This document shows, piece by piece, positions 1-5,262 of a DNA stretch of 5,262 nt. Position 1 is the stretch's first letter; each line of letters begins with the position of its first letter. Under the pieces are notes generated by a model. It worked only from the letters and a program-made list of their open reading frames with translations, had not been told where the DNA came from and searched no databases. Location of the stretch: assembly GCA_030634715.1 (NCBI GenBank), contig DAOWAG010000107.1:1-5262 (forward strand), read 5' to 3'. Source of the DNA: Candidatus Aegiribacteria sp. GTDB taxonomy: Bacteria > Fermentibacterota > Fermentibacteria > Fermentibacterales > Fermentibacteraceae. The position numbers were made by a program, and so were the translations under genes.

Positions 1-683
1 ACAGGATTCATCGCTACTCCTCTGACATGAGGTCTGCGACCCTTCCAGCGACGGGCTCCTGCTTTCCCCGGCACAACCAGAAAATGTTCGGAATTACCGA
101 CAGCTCCAATGGTTGCCATGCAGTTTACAGGGACCATGCGGGTTTCTCTTGAGGGCATTTTGAGAGTTGCATACCTGCCCTCTCGAGCCATAAGTTGAAT
201 GGAAACTCCCGCTGATCGCGCAAGCTGACCACCCTTGCCGGGTTTGAGTTCAACATTGTGAATCGTCGAACCAAGTGGAATTCGGGAGAGTGGAAGATGA
301 TTCCCATTCTCCGGTGGAGCATCCGGACCGGACAGAACGGTCTGTCCAACCATAAGCCCTTCCGGAGCGAGAATGTATCTCTTCTCTCCATCTGAATAGA
401 TAACCAGTGCAATTCTCGATGACCTGTTTGGATCATATTCCACTGATACTATTCTTCCTGGAATACCGAACTTGTTTCGTTTGAAATCCATTCTCCTGTA
501 GTTCTTCTTGTGACCGCCCCCCCTGTGTCTCGCGGTGACTTTTCCACGGTTGTTCCGTCCGGCTTTACTCTTAAGAGGTTCCATAAGAGACTTTTCACCA
601 TGATCGGTGGTGATTTCATCAAAACCAGGGGAAACCTTGAATCGAGTTCCAGGAGTGACCGGTTTCCATCTTTTCATACTCAT
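1..683 (-). CDS. rplB: 50S ribosomal protein L2, 3'-truncated by window edge
   Basis: L2 is a universally conserved 23S rRNA-binding protein needed for subunit association and for peptidyl-transferase centre integrity. Reading the minus strand from 683 gives 227 residues with no stop: [17 protein letters not shown] at the N-terminus, [101 protein letters not shown] and, at the edge, VAMNP. The usual next segment (VDHPHGGGEG) and about 45 more residues lie beyond position 1. ATG 683 aligns with the family start, and GGGAG lies 8 nt upstream. An in-frame ATG at 677 is possible but less well placed. The gene starts 3 nt after the rplW stop; rpsS is expected next, outside the window. Other open frames across this stretch are shadows of rplB. 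Confidence 0.98.
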   Translation of the reverse strand, partial: MSMKRWKPVTPGTRFKVSPGFDEITTDHGEKSLMEPLKSKAGRNNRGKVTARHRGGGHKKNYRRMDFKRNKFGIPGRIVSVEYDPNRSSRIALVIYSDGEKRYILAPEGLMVGQTVLSGPDAPPENGNHLPLSRIPLGSTIHNVELKPGKGGQLARSAGVSIQLMAREGRYATLKMPSRETRMVPVNCMATIGAVGNSEHFLVVPGKAGARRWKGRRPHVRGVAMNP

Positions 684-686
684 AGC

Positions 687-974
687 TTACACTCCCTCAA
701 AGAAGTCGATCGTATCGCCTTCAGCAAGGGTTACGATAGCCTTTTTCCATGAAGCTTTCCGACCGACATTTCTGCCCAGTCGTTTCATCTTGCCTTGCAT
801 GCTTATAGTACGGATTTTCGTGACGCGGACGTCGAACAACTCCTCGATCGCTGAGGTGATCTGCCCTTTTGAAGCACGGGGAATTACTCTGAAAGAGTAC
901 TGGTTGGAGATATCCCTGATAACAGTACTCTTCTCGGTCACGATCGGTCTTATGATTATCTGCCTTGCGTCCAT
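687..974 (-). CDS. rplW: 50S ribosomal protein L23
   Basis: L23 sits at the mouth of the exit tunnel and is the docking point for trigger factor and SRP. The 95 residues are the normal length for bacterial L23. They show IIIRPIVTEKST (6-17), the YSFRV strand, SKGQITSAIEELFDVRVTKIRTI, and the basic flexible loop MQGKMKRLGRNVGRKASWKKAIVTL, ending in GDTIDFFEGV. ATG 974 shares its first base with the rplD stop (TAATG). A purine-rich AAGGAAAGG lies just upstream inside the 3' end of rplD. The stop is 3 nt before rplB. Confidence 0.98.
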   Translation of the reverse strand: MDARQIIIRPIVTEKSTVIRDISNQYSFRVIPRASKGQITSAIEELFDVRVTKIRTISMQGKMKRLGRNVGRKASWKKAIVTLAEGDTIDFFEGV

Positions 975-1597
975 TATATCAGCCTTTCCTTCAGCAGATC
1001 AACTGCTTTTTCAGAAAGGAGAACCACTTCTGAATTCACCAGATCATGAATAGAGACGCTTCGCGCACGTCTGGCAGCGAGCTTTGGAATATTCCTGGAT
1101 GCTCTGAATATGCCATCATCGATGTCTCTGACCAGGATTACTGTACGCTTATCTGAACATTCGTGGTTAACAAGCATCTCCGCGACTTCACGTGTTTTTC
1201 CGCTTGATTCCAGATCCCTTACGATCCTGAGATTGCCTTCTGACAGTCTCTCGCTCAGAATACCGGCAAGAGCTTTTCTTCTTACTTTCCGGTTCAATCT
1301 GACATTCCATCTTTTTGGTGATGGTCCGAATGTCACGCCGCCTCCGCGCCAGATAGGATTTGCTCTGGTGCCGGCTCGGGCGTTTCCAGTGCCTTTCTGT
1401 CGCCATACTTTATGACCTGAAGACTTAACCTCACTCCTGCCCAGACAGGCAACCGTTCCCTGGCGTGAATTCAAAGATTCCGCTCTCACAACTTCCCAGA
1501 GTATGTGAGTGGAAACATTCATTCCGAAGAGCTCATCAGGAAGATCAACTTTATCGATCTCTTCGCCATTCATGGTATATACTCTTGCGTCAGCCAT
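974..1597 (-). CDS. rplD: 50S ribosomal protein L4
   Basis: L4 binds 23S rRNA and sends an extended loop into the nascent-peptide exit tunnel. The 207 residues match the family: SRQGTVACLGRSEV (44-57), then the tunnel loop WRQKGTGNARAG (65-76), followed by PIWRGGGVTFGP (81-92), the KVRRKALAGILSERL helix, and a C-terminal Rossmann-like half ending in LLSEKAVDLLKERLI. In gammaproteobacteria L4 represses the S10 operon by binding a leader upstream of rpsJ. Here rpsJ follows fusA directly, so such a leader could not sit in its usual place; the structured gap upstream of rplC is a possible alternative site, but this is inference. ATG 1597 is 2 nt after the rplC stop. The stop overlaps the rplW start by one base (TAATG), which suggests translational coupling. 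Confidence 0.98.
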   Translation of the reverse strand: MADARVYTMNGEEIDKVDLPDELFGMNVSTHILWEVVRAESLNSRQGTVACLGRSEVKSSGHKVWRQKGTGNARAGTRANPIWRGGGVTFGPSPKRWNVRLNRKVRRKALAGILSERLSEGNLRIVRDLESSGKTREVAEMLVNHECSDKRTVILVRDIDDGIFRASRNIPKLAARRARSVSIHDLVNSEVVLLSEKAVDLLKERLI

Positions 1598-1599
1598 GA

Positions 1600-2232
1600 T
1601 TAATTGCCACCTCCCGAACGTTTCTTCCGGATGAGTAGATAACTGTTCTTGGATCCGGGTACAGCGCCTTTTAGGATAAGCAGGTTGCGCTCTTCATCAA
1701 TCCGGACAACTTCAAGATTACGAACAGTCACTCTTGTGCCGCCATCCCTTCCGGGCATTTTCTTATTCTTCCAGACTCTCGACGGTGTCGCACACTGTCC
1801 GATAGAACCAGGATTTCTTTGTGACTTGGTTCCATGTGTTGCATCTCCCGATGAGAACCCATGACGCTTTACCACACCCTGGAAACCTTTTCCTTTTGTA
1901 ATTCCTGTAACGTCCACTTTTTCTCCGGGAAGAAACATTGAAACCGTCAGAAAATCACCTGACTTGACTTCACCGTCCGGAACAGGAACTTCGCAAAGTC
2001 TTGCAACAGGAGGAGCATCACTTTTATCAAGGTGACCAAGAAGTGGCTTCCTCAGTCTGTTATGTTTCTTTGACCAGTATCCAATCTGTAGTGCCTCATA
2101 GCCGTCAGTTTCCAGGGTTTTGACCTGGGTGACTGGATTCGGCTGAGCTTCAAGCACAGTGACAGGGACAGCTTTACCGTCATCTTCAAAAATGCGAGTC
2201 ATCCCTATCTTACGAGCCATAATTCCGCTCAT
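1600..2232 (-). CDS. rplC: 50S ribosomal protein L3
   Basis: L3 is an early-assembly 23S rRNA-binding protein whose long loop reaches the peptidyl-transferase centre. The 210 residues show the N-terminal ARKIGMTRIF (6-15), the GITKGKGFQGVVKRHGF segment (110-126), THGTKSQRNPGSIG (132-145), TPSRVWKNKKMPGR (149-162) and the C-terminal NLLILKGAVPGSK. Gln146 in GSIGQ aligns with E. coli Gln150, the residue methylated by PrmB; whether it is modified here is unknown. The start at ATG 2232 is preceded by GGGAAGTGAT, a near match to the extended Shine-Dalgarno. It sits below a 147-nt structured intercistronic region. rplD follows after 2 nt, and its Shine-Dalgarno (GGAGGT) lies inside the last codons of rplC. 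Confidence 0.98.
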   Translation of the reverse strand: MSGIMARKIGMTRIFEDDGKAVPVTVLEAQPNPVTQVKTLETDGYEALQIGYWSKKHNRLRKPLLGHLDKSDAPPVARLCEVPVPDGEVKSGDFLTVSMFLPGEKVDVTGITKGKGFQGVVKRHGFSSGDATHGTKSQRNPGSIGQCATPSRVWKNKKMPGRDGGTRVTVRNLEVVRIDEERNLLILKGAVPGSKNSYLLIRKKRSGGGN

Positions 2233-2379
2233 AAATCACTTCCCATCGCTGAAGTCCCATTGAAAGGCGGAGGGACAAGCGTTTCTGTCAAATCCGCTCA
2301 TCAGGCAACCGCCATTGCCAGATGCTGCGGCAGATCTCTTAATCCGGATAACCGGATCAGTTAGAATAGAACTGGTTTT
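2233..2379 (-). promoter_or_regulatory. Structured rpsJ–rplC intercistronic region, candidate cis-regulatory RNA
   Basis: The gap is 147 nt, the longest in the window. On the mRNA strand it can form three hairpins in order. H1 (2359-2340) is TGATCCGG-TTAT-CCGGATTA, 8 bp with one G·U. H2 (2324-2299) is CATC-T-GGCAA-TGGCGG-TTGCC-T-GATG, 9 bp around one U·U mismatch. H3 (2281-2247) has CGCT/AGCG and GTCCC/GGGAC stems around a 13-nt loop. The rplC Shine-Dalgarno (GGGAAGTGAT) follows H3 directly. The TCCC of the H3 5' arm could alternatively pair with the GGGA of that Shine-Dalgarno, so two exclusive folds are possible. No U-tract follows any hairpin, and I see no convincing promoter. Pairings are seen in the sequence; a regulatory role, for example feedback by L3 or L4, is inference. 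Confidence 0.4.
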
Positions 2380-2691
2380 CTATACTTCGTTCATCTCCAC
2401 ATCCACACCTGCGGGCACATCCTGTGACCGAAGCGCGGCTGCAGTTTCCTCGTTAGGATCCATAATTTCTATCAGCCTCGAGTGGATCCTCATCTCGAAT
2501 TGCTCACGTGATTTCTTGTTCACATGAGGGCTTCTCAGTACCGTAATAACAGACCTCTTCGTAGGGAGAGGAATCGGCCCCGAAACACTGGCTCCCGTTT
2601 TTACAACTCCCCGCACTATAGCTGCCGCTGAGCGGTCAAGAAGCCTGTGATCGTACGCTCTGAGCTTGATCCTCAACCGGTTAGCCTTCAA
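2380..2691 (-). CDS. rpsJ: 30S ribosomal protein S10, TTG start
   Basis: S10 is a small 30S head protein, also known as NusE because it joins NusB in antitermination. The 103 residues match the usual length. They show [13 protein letters not shown] near the N-terminus, the GPIPLPTKR segment, the long ribosome-inserted hairpin with [17 protein letters not shown], and the C-terminal PAGVDVEM. The start is TTG at 2691-2689. AGGAG lies 6 nt upstream, an in-frame TGA lies four codons further up, and no ATG or GTG lies in between. The TTG gives the expected N-terminus (K-A-N-R-L-R-I against the familiar A-N-Q-K-I-R-I). It follows fusA by 21 nt with no tuf in between, so it is probably on the same transcript. 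The next gene, rplC, is 147 nt away, unusually far for this pair. Confidence 0.97.
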   Translation of the reverse strand: MKANRLRIKLRAYDHRLLDRSAAAIVRGVVKTGASVSGPIPLPTKRSVITVLRSPHVNKKSREQFEMRIHSRLIEIMDPNEETAAALRSQDVPAGVDVEMNEV

Positions 2692-2702
2692 TACATTCTC
2701 CT
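2692..2702 (-). promoter_or_regulatory. Ribosome-binding site that fixes the rpsJ TTG start
   Basis: AGGAG at 2702-2698 stands 6 nt before TTG 2691, an ideal spacing. The nearby ATG at 2696-2694 is only 1 nt from AGGAG and opens a two-codon frame (ATG TAT TGA), whose stop overlaps the TTG. It is therefore not the S10 start. Confidence 0.75.
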
Positions 2703-2712
2703 GTCACTATTA

Positions 2713-4794
2713 TCACCAGCCCTTGCGTAGGCTGGAAATACCCATCTGCTCAAGAAGTTCTCGTGTGATGTTCTCTGCAACCAGCGTGTAATCATAGAAT
2801 TGCATTGAAAAACCAGCACGACCCTGCGTTAGTGAACGTAGGGCGCTACTATAACCAAAAAGTTCAGCAAGAGGAACCCTTGCGTTAATCGACTGTACTT
2901 CTCCACGGGGATCCATGCTTACAATATTGCCCCGTCTGGAATTAACATCACCTATTACTTCTCCTACATAACTGGATGGACATATGATATCAAGCTTCAT
3001 AACCGGTTCTCTGAGTACAGGTTTACCTCTTTTCAGACATTCCCGCAGAGCCATTGCTCCGGCGTAGGCGTAGCCTGTTTCACTGGAGTCGGTCGCATGG
3101 ATTTCAGCTTCCAGAAGTTCTGCTCTGATTCCGTCCAGAGAGAAACCCGCAAGTGGTCCCGCTCCGATTGATCCCATAACACCTCTTTTAATGGCATTTG
3201 TGAAGTGCTCCGGAAAATTCCTATTATTCATTGAATTAATGAATTCCACACCGGATTCTATTGGTGATACTCTGAGCAGAGCATGGCCGAAATGTCCTCT
3301 ACCCTGAATGGATTTTCTGAATTCACCGGAACCGGTAACTTCACGTGAAATGCTCTCTCTGTACGAAACCTGAGGTTTCCCGGTTTTCACCAGAACTCCA
3401 TATTCACGTTGAATTCTGTCAGAGATGACCTCCAGGTGAAGCTCACCCATTCCCTTGATTAAAGTCTGTCCGGATTCTTCATCAATGCCCACTCTGAAGC
3501 TCGGATCCTCATTTGCCAGTGAGGAGAGCGCCTCTTCGAGTTTTTTCTCATCCGAGGTGCTCAAAGGTTCAATTGCTATCTGCATTACCGGTTCTGGAAA
3601 AACGATGGATTCCAGAACTACAGGATTATTTTGAAGCGTAAGTGTATCTCCGGTAACAACATCTTTTAATCCTGCAGCAGCAATATCACCAGCCTGGACA
3701 CTGTCAAGATGATTTCTCTTGTTCGCATGCATTCTTACGAGTCTGGTTAGTCTCTCCTTCTTACCAGTTCTGTTATTCAATACATGAGCACCATCTTTTA
3801 TCGCACCGGAATAAACTCTCAAAAACGCGAGTTTTCCCAGATGAGGATCTCTCTGAACCTTGAAAACCAGTGCCGTGAATGGAGCATCGAGCCGACGCTC
3901 AATCTCCGTTTTGGAGCCGTTTTTCAGATGTCCGACTACAGGAGGTAATTCGGATGGACATGGGAGCCAGTCGACTATTGCATCAATGAGTTGCTGAATA
4001 CCTATATTCTTCAGCGCGGCACCACAAAGAACAGGGACAAGCTGTCCGGAAATCGTACCGATTCGAAGGAGTCTTCTTACATGCTCAGGACTCAGATCTC
4101 CGCTGAAGTATTTCTCCATGGCGCTCTCATCAAGCATTGCTGCCGCTTCCCAGAGGGCAGCTCGCGAATCCGTATATTCGGCTGTGTACTCAGAAGGAAT
4201 TTCTTCAATGCTGAACCTGGCGCCCTGTGATGTTTCATCAAAATAAACAGCATGACCTTCGATGATGTCGATAATTCCGGAAAAATCTGTCCCGCTGCCT
4301 ATGGGCAGAATTACTGGAACCGGTTTTGCGCCAAGCATGTCATGAATCATTTCAAGGACTCTTGGGAAATCCGCTCCCTGTCTGTCCATTTTGTTAACGA
4401 AAGCAATCCTGGGAACATTGTACCTGTCAGCCTGATGCCAGACGGTTTCTGATTGAGGTTCCACACCGCCTACAGCGCAGAATATCGCAACCGCTCCGTC
4501 CAGAACCCTCAGGCTTCTCTCAACCTCGGCTGTAAAATCCACATGACCGGGAGTGTCGATTAGATTAATCTGGTGAGCATTCCATGTGAGGGTGGTTGCA
4601 GCGGATTGAATCGTGATGCCTCTCTCTTTTTCCTGGGGCATCCAGTCCATTACTGCTGTTCCATGATCAACATCACCGAGACGGTGCACTATTCCTGAAT
4701 AGTACAATATCCGTTCGGTGGCGGTTGTTTTGCCGGCATCAATGTGGGCCATGATGCCAATATTCCGAATTTTGTCAGAAAGGGATTTGCTCAT
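2713..4794 (-). CDS. fusA: Elongation factor G (translocation GTPase)
   Basis: EF-G drives GTP-dependent translocation of tRNA and mRNA and, with RRF, usually takes part in ribosome recycling. It has 693 residues, close to the family norm. The GTPase motifs are intact: AHIDAGKTT (16-24), switch I RGIT (58-61), DTPGH (80-84), NKMD (134-137) and CGAALK (257-262). Domain II runs from about 300 to 400, domain III carries GMGELHLEV (448-456), and domain IV has GRGHFGH (498-504) and the tip HATDSS (566-571) with its conserved His. Domain V includes [12 protein letters not shown] (611-622), LAELFGY and LRSLTQGRA. Divergent points are VDHG at 42-45 instead of the usual VH(D/E)G, an apparent one-residue deletion in domain II (GDIAAAGLK, 369-377), and an unusual [13 protein letters not shown] (574-586). 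ATG 4794 has a GGAGG 11 nt upstream and fits the family N-terminus. It is EF-G rather than TetM or RF3; which EF-G subfamily (canonical, EF-G2 or spdEFG) is undecided. Confidence 0.97.
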   Translation of the reverse strand: MSKSLSDKIRNIGIMAHIDAGKTTATERILYYSGIVHRLGDVDHGTAVMDWMPQEKERGITIQSAATTLTWNAHQINLIDTPGHVDFTAEVERSLRVLDGAVAIFCAVGGVEPQSETVWHQADRYNVPRIAFVNKMDRQGADFPRVLEMIHDMLGAKPVPVILPIGSGTDFSGIIDIIEGHAVYFDETSQGARFSIEEIPSEYTAEYTDSRAALWEAAAMLDESAMEKYFSGDLSPEHVRRLLRIGTISGQLVPVLCGAALKNIGIQQLIDAIVDWLPCPSELPPVVGHLKNGSKTEIERRLDAPFTALVFKVQRDPHLGKLAFLRVYSGAIKDGAHVLNNRTGKKERLTRLVRMHANKRNHLDSVQAGDIAAAGLKDVVTGDTLTLQNNPVVLESIVFPEPVMQIAIEPLSTSDEKKLEEALSSLANEDPSFRVGIDEESGQTLIKGMGELHLEVISDRIQREYGVLVKTGKPQVSYRESISREVTGSGEFRKSIQGRGHFGHALLRVSPIESGVEFINSMNNRNFPEHFTNAIKRGVMGSIGAGPLAGFSLDGIRAELLEAEIHATDSSETGYAYAGAMALRECLKRGKPVLREPVMKLDIICPSSYVGEVIGDVNSRRGNIVSMDPRGEVQSINARVPLAELFGYSSALRSLTQGRAGFSMQFYDYTLVAENITRELLEQMGISSLRKGW

Positions 4795-4803
4795 GAGAGC
4801 TTT

Positions 4804-4849
4804 ATCCTCCAGTTACGCTAGTGTCGGAAGCAATCTGTCGCTGGAGGAT
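4804..4849 (-). promoter_or_regulatory. Inverted repeat sequestering the fusA Shine-Dalgarno
   Basis: In the 73-nt rpsG–fusA gap, ATCCTCCAG at 4804-4812 is the exact reverse complement of CTGGAGGAT at 4841-4849. On the mRNA the upstream arm (4849-4841) can pair over 9 bp with the downstream arm (4812-4804), closing a 28-nt loop. The downstream arm contains the fusA Shine-Dalgarno GGAGG (4810-4806), 11 nt before the ATG. The upstream arm begins 18 nt after the rpsG stop, close enough that a ribosome finishing rpsG could disturb it. There is no U-tract, so it is not an intrinsic terminator. The inverted repeat is seen directly; a role in coupling fusA translation to rpsG is inference. Confidence 0.5.
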
Positions 4850-4867
4850 CTCAGAGAGTGTGTGTAC

Positions 4868-5262
4868 CTACCAGCGATAGTGAGCAAATGCCTTGTTTGC
4901 CTCCGCCATTCTGTGTGTGTCTTCTCTTTTCTTTACGCTACCGGCATTTTCACCTTTAGCCGCATTCATGATTTCCACTGCAAGTTTCTCTGACAGGCCT
5001 TTTCCGCTTCTGGCTTCCGCATACTGGATAATCCAGCGCATTGCAAGCGAGTCCTTTTCCTGAGGTTTAACTTCCATCGGAATCTGGTAGGTTGATCCAC
5101 CAACACGTCGGGATTTTACCTTGAGCGCGGGACGTACATTTCCCATGGCTCTGTTGAATACGGTAACAGCATCCTGTCCTGTTTTTTCAGTAATAATGTC
5201 CATGGCATCATAAAAGATTCTTTCAGCCACGGATTTCTTTCCCTTTTGCATAAGTTTATTGA
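4868..5262 (-). CDS. rpsG: 30S ribosomal protein S7, 5'-truncated by window edge
   Basis: S7 is a primary 16S rRNA-binding protein that nucleates assembly of the 30S head and contacts the E-site tRNA and mRNA. The visible 130 residues match the family from about residue 27 to the C-terminus: an [15 protein letters not shown] start, the [11 protein letters not shown] segment, the [12 protein letters not shown] helix, and the standard ending [12 protein letters not shown] before TAG. The ATG at 5249-5251 is not the start. The frame stays open to the window edge with codons for N-K-L, which is family sequence, so about 26 N-terminal residues lie beyond 5262. The protein ends at the usual short C-terminus, without the extension seen in some enterobacteria. 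It is first in the visible operon and is followed by fusA after 73 nt; rpsL would be expected upstream, outside the window. In E. coli S7 is the translational repressor of the str operon; whether it is here cannot be told. Identity is essentially certain. Confidence 0.98.
   Translation of the reverse strand, partial: NKLMQKGKKSVAERIFYDAMDIITEKTGQDAVTVFNRAMGNVRPALKVKSRRVGGSTYQIPMEVKPQEKDSLAMRWIIQYAEARSGKGLSEKLAVEIMNAAKGENAGSVKKREDTHRMAEANKAFAHYRW

Noticed and set aside
125..436. 103-codon minus-strand open frame
   Set aside because: It is out of frame with the clear L2 reading frame that covers the whole of 1-683, and its translation resembles no ribosomal or other family.
607..1053. 148-codon plus-strand open frame, with a membrane-like hydrophobic stretch
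   Set aside because: It is antisense to rplB, rplW and rplD, has no plausible family match, and its hydrophobic look is explained by complementing basic ribosomal protein codons.
2286..2291. Exact TTGACA on the minus strand considered as a promoter -35 box for rplC
   Set aside because: No acceptable -10 hexamer lies 16-18 nt downstream; the sequence there is GCCTTT-like.
2308..2322. Four-codon ORF (M-A-V-A, minus strand) whose TGA overlaps the ATG of the 21-codon ORF
   Set aside because: Too short to judge, no Shine-Dalgarno, and it lies in the loop and 3' arm of hairpin H2, so it is most simply a by-product of that structure.
2340..2359. Hairpin TGATCCGG-TTAT-CCGGATTA soon after rpsJ considered as an intrinsic terminator
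   Set aside because: No U-rich tract follows on either strand, the stem is short, and essential operon genes continue immediately downstream.
4718..4993. Plus-strand open frame across the fusA start and rpsG end
   Set aside because: It is antisense to two well-supported genes, with no Shine-Dalgarno or family resemblance that I could see.
5249..5251. ATG taken as the start of rpsG
   Set aside because: The frame continues upstream with N-K-L residues typical of S7, so this Met is internal and the true start is outside the window.

Overview
The window is a stretch of the bacterial str–S10 ribosomal protein operon, with every gene on the minus strand. In transcription order (right to left) it reads: rpsG (S7, 5' end off the right edge), fusA (EF-G), rpsJ (S10), rplC (L3), rplD (L4), rplW (L23) and rplB (L2, 3' end off the left edge). 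I found no plus-strand gene, RNA gene, mobile element, CRISPR array or terminator. Base composition is moderate and codon use looks even across the genes, so nothing suggests recent transfer.

The gene order is that of free-living bacteria, but tuf (EF-Tu), which many bacteria carry between fusA and rpsJ, is absent. fusA and rpsJ are only 21 nt apart, so the str and S10 clusters are joined directly. The same arrangement is known from Bacteroidetes and some related groups. With the rather divergent EF-G this suggests an uncultured or deep-branching Gram-negative-type bacterium, possibly in or near the FCB or PVC lineages. That placement is weak and rests on gene order and remembered family sequences.

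Layout: the rplC–rplD–rplW–rplB block is very compact (2-nt gap, 1-nt overlap, 3-nt gap). Two junctions are looser. The rpsG–fusA gap is 73 nt and holds a perfect 9-bp inverted repeat whose downstream arm contains the fusA Shine-Dalgarno. The rpsJ–rplC gap is 147 nt and can fold on the mRNA into three successive hairpins just upstream of the rplC ribosome-binding site. It also holds a 21-codon ORF in the rplC frame, ending one codon before the rplC start. rpsJ itself starts at a TTG codon.

Together the products form parts of the 30S head (S7, S10), the 50S core, tunnel and peptidyl-transferase surroundings (L2, L3, L4, L23), and the translocation GTPase. The genes are ordinary. The parts worth a second look are the two structured intercistronic regions, which look like candidate post-transcriptional control points for EF-G and for the L3–L4–L23–L2 block.
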